DNA of 64,000 bases from Parasphingorhabdus flavimaris (GTDB taxonomy: Bacteria; Pseudomonadota; Alphaproteobacteria; Sphingomonadales; Sphingomonadaceae): the NCBI RefSeq assembly GCF_013371215.1, contig NZ_JABWMH010000001.1:124001-188000 (forward strand). Direction: 5' to 3'. Shown here piece by piece: positions 28,401 to 36,036 of the stretch. Each line of letters begins with the position of its first letter. The first letter of the stretch is position 1. Under the pieces are notes generated by a model, which ran no database searches, was not told the origin of the DNA, and was given only the letters and a program-made list of their open reading frames with translations. The translations under genes were made by a program, and so were the position numbers.

Positions 28401-28838
28401 GACGAGGGCAGGGCTGTGCGCGCCGGTCGCCGCGTCGGCGAAGATCAGCGCGATATCCTTGGCCCGGACATCGGTGCCATTGGCGCGATAGGCGGAACCG
28501 GAGCCGCGCTCGATCCGGCGGACGATTTCCAGCTCGCTGTCATTGTCGCCGACGTGGAGCGATGAGACGTCGTTGGTCTCGCGTTCGGCGGTTAGTGAAA
28601 CCTCTGCAAATTGCCGCTCGGGCCGGTCCTGGGTACCGGCGAAGATCACATCTTCCATGCCGGCACCGCGCATAGATTTAGCGCTATTTTCGCCCATCAC
28701 CCAGCGGATGGCTTCGAGCAGATTGGATTTGCCGCACCCGTTGGGGCCGACCACGCCGGTCAGCCCCTTTTCGATGCGCAGCTCGGTCGGATCGACAAAG
28801 CTTTTGAAGCCAGAAAGTCTGAGCTTCTTTATTTGCAC
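25401..28838 (-). CDS. smc: Chromosome segregation protein SMC
   Basis: The protein is 1145 residues from the GTG at 28838 and has the full SMC layout: N-terminal ATPase half with GPNGCGKSNLLEAIRWVMGE (Walker A), a long coiled coil (about residues 165-500), a hinge (about 510-650), the returning coiled coil, and the C-terminal half with LLSGGEQALTAVALIFGLF (ABC signature) and ICVLDEVDAPLDD (Walker B). It organises the chromosome with ScpA/ScpB, which are not in this window. A TTG at 28856 would add six residues. The GTG lies inside a perfect hairpin (28833-28856), which may limit initiation. Confidence 0.96.
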   Translation of the reverse strand: MQIKKLRLSGFKSFVDPTELRIEKGLTGVVGPNGCGKSNLLEAIRWVMGENSAKSMRGAGMEDVIFAGTQDRPERQFAEVSLTAERETNDVSSLHVGDNDSELEIVRRIERGSGSAYRANGTDVRAKDIALIFADAATGAHSPALVSQGKISNIISSKPEARREMLEEAAGISGLHVRRRDAEQKLRAAEKNLARLDDILGDMEQRAANLRRQAKQAERYRKLSGEITTVEGRLIYARWKEAAAAADIARAEAETAETRVSEAQSEQQAAVSAQNDSAKALGLLRSEVQRAREEASESSHRLLTLTNERDNLKSRLLDLQAQAQRIHDDNAREDQLTRDAMEALDRLEQDEKRLSTELSGLTKERPDLERAAERSERAASEAEVELAKAVAEEARIQAEIKVANAAVDAAQARHDRLAVELGRLNAERAEMGDEAELQAALAEAIATREAAQVTADGSGGRIASLEEQRVQATAARDAAQSGLATLKAELAGLRSEHHALDRELSKVESAHKAIDQVKPAPGYERALAAALGDDLLASVGEDGDRYWGGGDVASSGSPPEGTETLLDQVQAPSELHNRLSQIFVADSDVGQALAVGQRLVTKAGALRRWDGFVARDDGNASAERLVRANRLRELQDMLVPAEEKVAAAEAALVTGREAMAAIEVQLGEARTARREAEEALRQSLREADQAEEALAWLQKRTASLAERDAALKAENATALAELQAAQKERASQPDGAEQERARAALQDQRDAARQQVMSAQAALSGIDQRLAQVKEQKAVASAQIRSWQDRSGEAEARMKEMAKRGALIETEVESLADRPRVIEVEVTRLEERQEALNANVVEKDAALQAAELAQRDHEDRLNQASELLSQARETRAGAKARAENQDLRRMEMGRISAEKFECPAVVLPKKLEFDEDTVGEASQESAELERLSLSRERIGPVNLVAADELAELEGEWEVSTKESQDLNEAIHQLRGSIGSLNREGRQRLLAAFEEVDQHFQRLFATLFDGGKAHLELINSDDPLEAGLEIMAQPPGKKLTSLTLLSGGEQALTAVALIFGLFLTNPAPICVLDEVDAPLDDANIERFCDLLDKMVAETSTRYLIVTHNAVTMSRMHRLFGVTMVERGISQLVSVDLNAAEELLAAE

Positions 28839-28856
28839 GGGATCAGGCCCGTGCAA
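28833..28856 (-). promoter_or_regulatory. Hairpin occluding the smc start codon
   Basis: The arms TTGCACGGG (28833-28841) and CCCGTGCAA (28848-28856) form a perfect 9-bp stem with loop ATCAGG. The likely GTG start of smc (28838-28836) is inside one arm. Folding of the mRNA would hide the start codon. No T-tract follows, so termination is unlikely. Confidence 0.5.
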
Positions 28857-28910
28857 GCGATATCAGTGAGCAGTTTCAAATCGCGCCCCCTCTTGCGATT
28901 GGTTCAGCGC

Positions 28911-29654
28911 CTACCGGGCGCCTGCTTCCTTCAATTTGGCTTCAACCATGGTCCAGTTTGTGCCTTCGATCTTCTGCCCGTTGAGCAGGAAGGTCGGCGT
29001 ACCCTCGATGTTGAAGTCCTCGGCACCTTTCTGAGTGTCGCTCATCAATTTTTCAGCCGCTGCCGTGTCGGCGAGGCAGGCCTTTGCCTGGTCTTCCGAA
29101 ACACCGCGCTGCTGGAAGAAGGAGATCAGGCCAAGCTGTTCGGCAAGGCGAACGAAGCGAACCTTCGGATCGGATTGCAGGATATTGCTGTAAGTCGCTT
29201 CGCCGATCGCCTGTGCTTTTTCAAACATCGTCGCCTGATAGCCCAGAGCCTGTTCGGTCAGCGGGAAAAACGGCGCTTCGCCACCGCAACGCGAGAGCAG
29301 AGCGGCGGAAAGGTCGAGCGGGTCGCGGACGAAATTACGGATTTCAAAGCTTACCTTGCCGCTATCGACATAATTGTCACGCAAGGGCACGAACGCCTGT
29401 TCTCCGAAATCCTTGCAGTGAGAGCAGGTGATCGACATATATTCGACCAGCTTGAGCGGCGCGTCGGGATTGCCCATGACGATGCCGCCTGCTTCGGTCT
29501 TGGAGACGGTTTCGGACCATTTCTGTCCGGCAGGGGCTTCGACAGCCTCGACGGTCGCCGACGAACTTGCGCCGGCTGCGCCATCGGTCGATTCTCCACA
29601 TGCGGTCAGCGCCAGGGCAAGTGCCACGGGTGCAAAATAGTTGAGTTTACGCAT
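28911..29654 (-). CDS. DsbA-family thiol oxidoreductase, lipoprotein
   Basis: This 247-residue protein starts with a lipobox signal (LALTAC-G, Cys 19). The thioredoxin-like part carries active site CSHC (ITCSHCKDFGEQAF) and cis-proline loop GTPTFLLNG, with the DsbA helical insertion between them. It belongs to the DSBA-like thioredoxin_4 group common in alphaproteobacteria. It should introduce or shuffle disulfides at the periplasmic face of a membrane. It is followed on the same strand by smc (72 bases) and preceded by a second DsbA-like gene (32 bases). Confidence 0.92.
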   Translation of the reverse strand: MRKLNYFAPVALALALTACGESTDGAAGASSSATVEAVEAPAGQKWSETVSKTEAGGIVMGNPDAPLKLVEYMSITCSHCKDFGEQAFVPLRDNYVDSGKVSFEIRNFVRDPLDLSAALLSRCGGEAPFFPLTEQALGYQATMFEKAQAIGEATYSNILQSDPKVRFVRLAEQLGLISFFQQRGVSEDQAKACLADTAAAEKLMSDTQKGAEDFNIEGTPTFLLNGQKIEGTNWTMVEAKLKEAGAR

Positions 29655-29686
29655 AATCTGTTCCTGTTTCCTGAGATGGTCGAATA

Positions 29687-30370
29687 TTATTGCGGAAGGA
29701 CTGCCAATTTGGGTTGCAGCGCACCCCAGCTGTGAACCTTCGCCAGAGGCTTGCCGCCGAGCGTGAAGCTGGGCGTCCCGGTAAGTTTCAGTGTTACGGT
29801 CGCGTGTTTTGTCATCGCCAGTATCTTGTCCTGCTCCACCTTGTCGGACAGGCAGGCGTCGATCTGGGGTGCGGTATAGCCCCGACCCTTCATCAATTCA
29901 TCAAGGCCGGAGGCCCTGGCGATTTTCCTTAGCCGCTCGGGAACGGTGCCGTCGTTCATGGTCGCCATCGCCTCGGGGGAGACGGACTGGAATTTCTTGA
30001 GCCAGGTCGATTGCTGTGCCAGCAGAGCGTGGTGATTGCCGAAAAACCTGGTGCGACCACCGCAGCGCGCCAGCATGGCGGCAGTCAGATCGATCGGGTT
30101 GAGAATCAGGTTGCGAATTTCGAAGCTGACATGGTTCTTGTTGATGAAATTCGTCTTCAGCTGCTGATGGGATTCCGCTTCGAAAGCCGCGCAATGATTG
30201 CAGGTGTAGCTCATATATTCCGTCAGCTTGTGCTTGGCGAGCGGGTTGCCCATGACATGGCCGCCCATGGATGACAGGGTGACCCGGTCCGATTGTTGTG
30301 CCGAAGCCGGTGCAGCGATCACGGTGGCTGCCGCCAGTGCCGAAGCAAGATATGCGCTTCTCAACTTCAT
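29687..30370 (-). CDS. DsbA-family thiol oxidoreductase, periplasmic
   Basis: This 227-residue protein has a Sec signal peptide (cleavage after APASA) and active site CNHC (SYTCNHCAAFE). The cis-proline region GTPSFTLGG is intact. Together with the lipoprotein gene downstream it forms a tandem pair that probably arose by duplication; the pair shares the layout VMGNP...KLxEYMSxTCxHC...SFEIRNxxxxPxDL. The ATG overlaps the stop of the dciA-like gene (ATGA). Confidence 0.92.
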   Translation of the reverse strand: MKLRSAYLASALAAATVIAAPASAQQSDRVTLSSMGGHVMGNPLAKHKLTEYMSYTCNHCAAFEAESHQQLKTNFINKNHVSFEIRNLILNPIDLTAAMLARCGGRTRFFGNHHALLAQQSTWLKKFQSVSPEAMATMNDGTVPERLRKIARASGLDELMKGRGYTAPQIDACLSDKVEQDKILAMTKHATVTLKLTGTPSFTLGGKPLAKVHSWGALQPKLAVLPQ

Positions 30371-31050
30371 GTCTGGTCCTTCTTCTTGTCACCGCCACCG
30401 ATCTTGCCGATGACTTTGATGCTCAACTGCGCATCGTTCTTAAGGTCCGCATCGGCCTTTGCAACTGCCGATGCGAGCGATTCGAGCACCCGGTTCAATT
30501 CCGCATCACCGATATCGCGGAGGTTTTCGCCCAGCTGGATTGGTGCGGGTCTGAGCGAATGGGGCAGAACTGCGCGTTTTTCCTTATCTTCCTTGGGGGT
30601 TATCGTACCCTGCCTGAATCGGATATGACTGACCGCGCCATAGCCGAAGAAGCGATTGACCCGGGTGACGATATCCGGAGCGATATGCTGCATCATCGTC
30701 GCATAGGCGCCGGAAACCAGCAGGTGGAGCGTCCCGCCTTCCTTCTCTCCGCGCGGAAAGCGGATCGATTCGGGCAATGATACCGCGGCATAGCGTTCGC
30801 CGACGATCTCCGCCCAGCGGCTGACGACGGAGCTCTGGATGAAACCGTAGCGGCGAAAGGCGGCGCGGCCGATTTCGGGCATCAGGTCGGAGATGCTTTT
30901 CGCCGGCCCGCCGCGCGGACGCTGGTATTTCTGATAGGCTTTGGCTTTGGCCTTTTTGGGAGCCTTTACCGGCGCTTTTTTGGGCGCAGGCTTGCCGTTC
31001 CCGGCGGAATTCGCCTTTTCATCACCGGTTATGCCAATTTTCTTCGCCAT
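30367..31050 (-). CDS. DciA-like protein (DUF721)
   Basis: The protein of about 227 residues has a lysine/alanine/proline-rich N-terminal tail (about 1-45), a DUF721 core (SSVVSRWAEIVGERYAAVSLPESIRFPRGEKEGGTLHLLVSGAYATMMQHIAPDIVTRVNRFFG) and a C-terminal extension. DUF721 proteins such as DciA load the replicative helicase DnaB in bacteria that lack DnaC. The first residues are uncertain: ATGs at 31059 and 31050 are both possible and neither has a strong ribosome binding site. It is divergent from mutY with under 30 bases between starts. Confidence 0.85.
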   Translation of the reverse strand: MAKKIGITGDEKANSAGNGKPAPKKAPVKAPKKAKAKAYQKYQRPRGGPAKSISDLMPEIGRAAFRRYGFIQSSVVSRWAEIVGERYAAVSLPESIRFPRGEKEGGTLHLLVSGAYATMMQHIAPDIVTRVNRFFGYGAVSHIRFRQGTITPKEDKEKRAVLPHSLRPAPIQLGENLRDIGDAELNRVLESLASAVAKADADLKNDAQLSIKVIGKIGGGDKKKDQT

Positions 31051-31077
31051 TATGATCATTTATGGCATGGCACGCCC

Positions 31078-32145
31078 ATGGCCGTCGATAGTTTCTCCGC
31101 CAAAGCGCGTAAAATATCTGCCAATATCGGTGCACATTATGTGGATAACGCCAGAATATTGCCCTGGCGCTCGTCGCCGGGCGGTAATTTGCCCGATCCC
31201 TATCATGTCTGGCTGTCGGAAGTGATGCTCCAGCAGACGACGGTCGGCGCGGTCAAAAGCTATTTCGAGAAATTCACCCGGCGCTGGCCGACGGTTCAGG
31301 ACCTGGCGCGTGCCGAGGAAGCCGACGTGCTCGCCGCCTGGGCGGGGCTCGGCTATTATGCCCGGGCGCGGAATCTCTACAAGTGCGCGTTATATGTCAC
31401 TGAGAAAATGGATGGAATCTTTCCTCAGAAAGAGTCTGAGCTGCTCCTGCTGCCGGGTGTGGGTGCCTATACCGCAGCGGCGATAGCGGCGATTGCCTTT
31501 GGCGAACGCGCGGTGGTGGTGGATGCCAATATCGAGCGGCTGGTGGCCAGGCTCTTCGCGATCGATACGCCGCTGCCAAAGGGCAAGGCTGAAATCCGCA
31601 GCGCGATGGATGCGATCACGCCCGATCACGCTGCCGGCGACTTTGCTCAGGCCTGCATGGATCTGGGCGCGACGATCTGCACGTCTAAAGGTCCGAAATG
31701 CGGCATCTGTCCGGTACAGAAACAATGCGCAGCCTTTGCGGGTGGCGAGATGGAGCGCTATCCGGTCAAACCGCCGAAAAAGGCCAAGCCGGTGCGCCGG
31801 GCGCGCTTTTTCTGGATCGAACAGCAGGACCGGATATTGCTGGCGACCCGACCGCCAAAGGGGATGCTCGGCGGCATGCGCGGGCTGCCGGATGACGGAT
31901 GGGCGGCGGGCAATGACGGTCATGCGACGCCACCGATAGCCGGGGAGTGGCAAGTGCATGACAATATTGTTCAGCACAGCTTCACCCATTTTTCGCTCCA
32001 AGTCGATTTGGCTGTTTATCAGGACGGAAAAATGGTTACTAACAAAGGTGATAATATCTGGTGGCCGCTGGACAACATAGCGGAAGCCGGGCTGCCAACG
32101 CTTTACGCGAAGGCCGTGGATTGGAAACTGAAGGAAGAAAAATGA
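31078..32145 (+). CDS. mutY: A/G-specific adenine glycosylase
   Basis: This 355-residue enzyme removes adenine paired with 8-oxoguanine. The catalytic Glu is in SEVMLQQT, the helix-hairpin-helix is LLPGVGAYTAAAIAAIAFG, the catalytic Asp is in VVDANIERLVARLF, and the 4Fe-4S motif C-x6-C-x2-C-x5-C is CTSKGPKCGICPVQKQC. The C-terminal MutT-like domain (about residues 230-355) with HSFTHFSLQVDL recognises 8-oxoG. Its stop overlaps the start of the serine hydrolase gene (ATGA). Confidence 0.97.
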   Translation: MAVDSFSAKARKISANIGAHYVDNARILPWRSSPGGNLPDPYHVWLSEVMLQQTTVGAVKSYFEKFTRRWPTVQDLARAEEADVLAAWAGLGYYARARNLYKCALYVTEKMDGIFPQKESELLLLPGVGAYTAAAIAAIAFGERAVVVDANIERLVARLFAIDTPLPKGKAEIRSAMDAITPDHAAGDFAQACMDLGATICTSKGPKCGICPVQKQCAAFAGGEMERYPVKPPKKAKPVRRARFFWIEQQDRILLATRPPKGMLGGMRGLPDDGWAAGNDGHATPPIAGEWQVHDNIVQHSFTHFSLQVDLAVYQDGKMVTNKGDNIWWPLDNIAEAGLPTLYAKAVDWKLKEEK

Positions 32146-33485
32146 CAACTGAACAATTCGCGACGTCGTCGCACGGCTCTCAATTTTCCCGGCGGTCCGT
32201 GCTCGGCGGCATCGGCATCGGCGCTTTTATGGCCGCGATGCCAAGCATGGCCGTTGCCCGGGAAATGGCAGCAAGCTTTCCCGGATTGACCAAGGTCATC
32301 AATCAATATGTTGCGGAAAAGAAGGTGGCGGGCATGCTCGCGATGATCGGATTCGGTCAGGCGGCACCACAGGTGATATCTGCAGGTTCGCTCAAGCTTG
32401 GCGGTGACAAGCTGGTCGATGGCAACACATTGTGGCGGATGTATTCGCAGACCAAGCCGGTGACCGGCATGGCGACGATGATGCTGATCGAGGATGGCCT
32501 GATCACCATGGACCAGCCGCTGTCGGATATTTTTCCCGACTTCGCGGACATGCAGGTCTTGACCGAGCCGGAAGGACCGATCGAGAATACCGTGGCTGCA
32601 AAGGGACCGATCACGATCCGCCAGCTGCTGACCCATACGGCCGGTCTGGGTTATACGATCATCTCCAAGGGCCCTATTCAGAAAGCCTATCTGGACGCCG
32701 GCCTGACGCCCGGTCGTGTCAGCCGCAGCCCGCTGCCGGGCTTCGACCGGAGTGCGCCGACACCCGATATCATGACCTTCATGCAGCGGCTCGCGACAAT
32801 GCCTCTGGTCTACCAGCCGGGGACGAAGTGGAGCTATTCGCTCAGCCACGATGTGTTGAGCGCGGTGATCGAGAAAGTCACCGGCAAGCCGCTGGACGAA
32901 TTTCTTCAGGAACGGATGTTCGGTCCCCTCGGCATGAACGACATGTTCTACCATGTCCCGGCCGCGCGTGCGGCGGATCTTGCCGACAATTACGCACCAT
33001 TTGCCGGTGCGCTGATCCCGATCGATCCCGGCGCGACCAGCATATTTCTTGACAAGCCGCCCTTTGCGTTCGGCAGCACAGGACTGGTCGGGTCGGCTGC
33101 GGATTATGACAAGTTCCTGCAAATGCTGCTGGGATTCGGCACGTTGGGCGATGTCCGGATAATGGAGCCGGAGACGGCGAAGCTCGGCATGTCCAACCTT
33201 TTGCCCGAAACGGCAGACACCTCGGGGACCTGGGTTGCCAAACAGGGCTTTGGCGCTGGCGGGCGTTCCGGTCTGGGGACGATTGACAGTCCCGCGGGCA
33301 CGTTCGGGTGGGGCGGCGCTGCCGGAACCGCGGCATTTGTGGATACCAAGCGCGGTCTGCGCGCCGGCGGATATACGCAATATATTCCGTCGAACAGCTA
33401 TCCGTTCCAGTCGGACTTCCCGAAATATGTCTATGCGGATCTCGACGGCTCCGCGCCGGTCGACACCGGTAAAACCAGCCCGTGA
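32142..33485 (+). CDS. Tat-exported serine hydrolase, beta-lactamase/EstB family
   Basis: This 447-residue protein starts with a twin-arginine signal (SRRSVLGGIGIGAFMAAM). The beta-lactamase/esterase fold shows the nucleophile motif S-Q-T-K (SQTKPVTG, residues about 100-105), TIRQLLTHTAGLGY, a W-S-Y-S-L-S-H-D block at the YxN position and a closing GWGGAAGTAAF loop. Family members are esterases, carboxypeptidases or class C-like beta-lactamases; the natural substrate is unknown. It is translationally coupled to mutY (ATGA), although the two functions are unrelated. Confidence 0.9.
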   Translation: MTTEQFATSSHGSQFSRRSVLGGIGIGAFMAAMPSMAVAREMAASFPGLTKVINQYVAEKKVAGMLAMIGFGQAAPQVISAGSLKLGGDKLVDGNTLWRMYSQTKPVTGMATMMLIEDGLITMDQPLSDIFPDFADMQVLTEPEGPIENTVAAKGPITIRQLLTHTAGLGYTIISKGPIQKAYLDAGLTPGRVSRSPLPGFDRSAPTPDIMTFMQRLATMPLVYQPGTKWSYSLSHDVLSAVIEKVTGKPLDEFLQERMFGPLGMNDMFYHVPAARAADLADNYAPFAGALIPIDPGATSIFLDKPPFAFGSTGLVGSAADYDKFLQMLLGFGTLGDVRIMEPETAKLGMSNLLPETADTSGTWVAKQGFGAGGRSGLGTIDSPAGTFGWGGAAGTAAFVDTKRGLRAGGYTQYIPSNSYPFQSDFPKYVYADLDGSAPVDTGKTSP

Positions 33486-33541
33486 GCCGGACCGCTCCCT
33501 GTCCGGCGAGCGGGTGATAGCAAAATTGTGACGGAGTAAAG

Positions 33542-34447
33542 ATGCTGACAGCCAGAGAAACCATAGTGCCGACCTTTGCCGGCGGAACCCTCGACCGCGC
33601 CGATCAGGTGCGGGTCAATCCCGACAAGTTGCGCGCCGCGATGATGAATCCGCGGGCGAAGCTGCTCAAGCTGGATGGCCTGAACCCGGTATTTGACGAT
33701 GTTGGTGATCTCGCCTGGGGGGCGGCCTATGAAGCGTCGCCGGACAATGATCTGCTCTTGCTCGGGATCGAGGAAGACACGCCCTTTTTCGCCGAGCTGA
33801 ACGGGGCAGGGGATGCCGGTCCGCTGGCCAATCGGGCGCTGTGGCAGACGCTGGGCAATCTGCCCGCCGAACAGGCGGCAATCTATGCGACCGCCCGAAG
33901 CCTGGTCGACTGGCACGCGCGCCACAAATTCTGTGCGCAATGCGGCAAGCCGACCCAGTCGCGCAAGGGTGGCTGGGCCCGACTGTGCGATAAAGAAAAT
34001 GACGGCTGCGGCGCAGAGCATTTTCCGCGCACCGATCCGGTCGCGATCATGCTGTCGGAATGCGAAGGCAAGGTATTGCTGGGCCGTCAGCCGCGCTTCC
34101 CGCCAAAGAGCTTTTCCGCGCTGGCCGGGTTCTTGGAACCGGGTGAGAGTATCGAAGGCTGCGTGAAGCGCGAGCTGTTCGAGGAGGCGGGGATCAAGGT
34201 CCGCGACGTCCGCTATGTCGCCAGCCAGCCCTGGCCATTCCCGTCATCGTTGATGATCGCATGCACCAGCGTGACCGATGACCCGACGCTGACCCTCGAC
34301 GAGGAAGAGATTGAAGAAGCGGCCTGGTTCTCGCTCGACGAGGTCAAGGGGGCGATGAATGGCGAACCGGATGCACTGTTCGTCGCACCGCCGCCTTTTG
34401 CAATTGCCCGGAATCTGCTTCAGCACTGGCTGGATGGAAAGGCCTGA
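33542..34447 (+). CDS. nudC: NAD(+) diphosphatase NudC
   Basis: The 301-residue protein has an N-terminal domain, a zinc ribbon (CAQCGKPTQ...CDKENDGC), the Nudix box GFLEPGESIEGCVKRELFEEAGI (G-x5-E-x7-REUxEEx) and the NudC-specific SQPWPFPSS. It hydrolyses NAD(H) to NMN(H) and AMP and removes NAD caps from RNA. GGAG precedes the ATG at 33542. The GST gene begins one base after its stop, so they form one transcript. Confidence 0.96.
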   Translation: MLTARETIVPTFAGGTLDRADQVRVNPDKLRAAMMNPRAKLLKLDGLNPVFDDVGDLAWGAAYEASPDNDLLLLGIEEDTPFFAELNGAGDAGPLANRALWQTLGNLPAEQAAIYATARSLVDWHARHKFCAQCGKPTQSRKGGWARLCDKENDGCGAEHFPRTDPVAIMLSECEGKVLLGRQPRFPPKSFSALAGFLEPGESIEGCVKRELFEEAGIKVRDVRYVASQPWPFPSSLMIACTSVTDDPTLTLDEEEIEEAAWFSLDEVKGAMNGEPDALFVAPPPFAIARNLLQHWLDGKA

Positions 34448-34448
34448 T

Positions 34449-35471
34449 ATGACTGGCAGACTCGAACTGGTTGGTGCGCCGGGTTCGCCTTATACGCGGA
34501 AAATGCTGGCGCTTCTGCGTTACCGGCACATCGCGCATAATGTCATATGGGGCGGTACGATGGGGCCGCCGACCGGCTACCCCAGGCCCAAGGTCGCACT
34601 GCTGCCGACTTTCTTTTTTCCCGATCGCGAGGGCAATCTCGAAGCCGTGGTGGACAGCACGCCGATCATCCGGCGGCTGGAGAAAGACTATCCCGACCGT
34701 TCGGTAATCCCTGATCAGGAAGCGCTGCGGTTCATCGATTTGTTGATCGAGGATTATGCCGATGAATGGCTGACCAAGGCGATGTTCCATTTTCGCTGGG
34801 CGTTCGAGGATGATGCGGGGCATGTTGCGCCACTGCTGATCCACTGGGCAAATCCCAATCTGCCGGATGAACAGGTCGCCGCCATGGCGTCACAATTTTC
34901 AAAGCGACAGATCGACCGGCTTTATGTTGTCGGATCGAACAAGGTCACCGCCAGGACGATCGAGGATAGCTATGTCCGCTTGCTCGGCCTGCTCGACACG
35001 CTGATCCAGCAGCAGGGCTTCATTCTGGGGAGCCGGCCGTCTTCCTGCGATTTCGCCCTCCACGGGCAGTTGACCCAGCTTACCCAGATCGAACCGACAT
35101 CGATGGCGCTGACCACCAAATATGCCCAGCGTGTCAGAGGGTGGATAGACCGGATGGAGGATATGTCCGGGCACAAGGGCGGGGATTGGCTGGCCGAGGA
35201 TCAATATGGGTCGCTGCAGGGACTGCTGTCGGAAATCGGCCGGACCTACGCGCCTTTTCTGGTCGCCAATGCGGCGGCCGCCGGTTCCGGCGCACAGGAT
35301 TTCGAAACCGAAATTGACGGGCGATTGTGGCAGCAACCGGTTTTTGCCTATCAGGCGAAATGTCTGGCGGCGCTGCGGGAGGCTTATCAGGGCTTGTCCG
35401 CCGATGCGCAAACGCGGGTCGACAGGCTGCTGACCGGAACCGGCTGCGAAGCCTTGTTCGTGGCGGGCTAG
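34449..35471 (+). CDS. Glutathione S-transferase family protein
   Basis: The 340-residue protein from the ATG at 34449 has an N-terminal thioredoxin-like GST domain with GAPGSPYTRKMLALLRYR (active-site region Ser-Pro-Tyr) and DSTPIIRRLE (the conserved E/D-S-x-x-I block), then an all-helical C-terminal domain with RPSSCDFALHGQL. The C-terminus is longer than the usual 200-230 residues, extended by about 100. Function is unassigned; the start immediately after nudC suggests coupling. Its stop shares CTAG with the converging DUF1489 gene. Confidence 0.88.
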   Translation: MTGRLELVGAPGSPYTRKMLALLRYRHIAHNVIWGGTMGPPTGYPRPKVALLPTFFFPDREGNLEAVVDSTPIIRRLEKDYPDRSVIPDQEALRFIDLLIEDYADEWLTKAMFHFRWAFEDDAGHVAPLLIHWANPNLPDEQVAAMASQFSKRQIDRLYVVGSNKVTARTIEDSYVRLLGLLDTLIQQQGFILGSRPSSCDFALHGQLTQLTQIEPTSMALTTKYAQRVRGWIDRMEDMSGHKGGDWLAEDQYGSLQGLLSEIGRTYAPFLVANAAAAGSGAQDFETEIDGRLWQQPVFAYQAKCLAALREAYQGLSADAQTRVDRLLTGTGCEALFVAG

Positions 35472-35881
35472 ACCAGCCCGAGGCTGGCCAGTTCGCCGAG
35501 CATCTCTGCGGGCATTTCCTCTGCGCCTTCCGCGCCGTCTCCGAGATCTGCCGGAGCATCCTTTTCCTCGAGATAGCGCCAGCCCTGATGGGCGCGTTTG
35601 GGGATTGGCTGGACCGCAATCAGGCGCGGTTCGAGCCTGATCCACTGCCGTCCCTCGCCATTGTCCATGAAGCCGATGATCGGTGAACGGCCGACGATTT
35701 TCTTGGCGTGAATCCAGTAGAGCGACCCACCGACCATTTCCGTGTGCCGCTTGGGCAGATAGCGGGTGGTGAGCCGGGCTTCGCCATCGGTGGCAGGGTG
35801 ATCCTTGTGGGATTCCAGCCAGTGCCGCAGCGTCGCCGGGCTTTCGCTACGATAGGCAATTTTCGTCATGTTCAGGGGCAT
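35468..35881 (-). CDS. DUF1489 family protein
   Basis: The protein of about 137 residues contains the family pattern: NMTKIAYRSESPATLRHWLES, TRYLPKRHTEMVGGSLYWIHAKKIVGRSPIIGF and RLEPRLIAVQPIPKRAHQGWRYL. DUF1489 is largely restricted to alphaproteobacteria and has no known function. Three in-frame ATGs (35890, 35881, 35869) could be the start; 35881 is favoured only by the appearance of the N-terminus. The last 20 residues are acidic. Confidence 0.88.
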   Translation of the reverse strand: MPLNMTKIAYRSESPATLRHWLESHKDHPATDGEARLTTRYLPKRHTEMVGGSLYWIHAKKIVGRSPIIGFMDNGEGRQWIRLEPRLIAVQPIPKRAHQGWRYLEEKDAPADLGDGAEGAEEMPAEMLGELASLGLV

Positions 35882-35978
35882 GGATGACATTTGTGGGCGA
35901 CGACCGGTTTAGTCAAGCGCCTTCCGGTGCCGCCGCTGCAAATCAACCGGGTCGACGGCCCATCATGCAAGTTTATTA

Positions 35979-36006
35979 TTGCAAATGATTATCAATATCA
36001 TATTAT
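35979..36006 (+). promoter_or_regulatory. Promoter overlapped by a Fur-box-like site
   Basis: TTGCAA (35979-35984), a 16-base spacer and TATTAT (36001-36006) form a credible sigma-70-type promoter. The stretch GCAAATGATTATCAATATC at 35981-35999 matches the 19-bp Fur consensus GATAATGATAATCATTATC at 15 positions and covers the spacer and part of the -35 element. Fur-type regulators block RNA polymerase from such positions when iron is plentiful. It serves the gene at 36037. Confidence 0.72.
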
Positions 36007-36036
36007 GAGGGGAATCAGATAGCAAGGAGACGGAAA

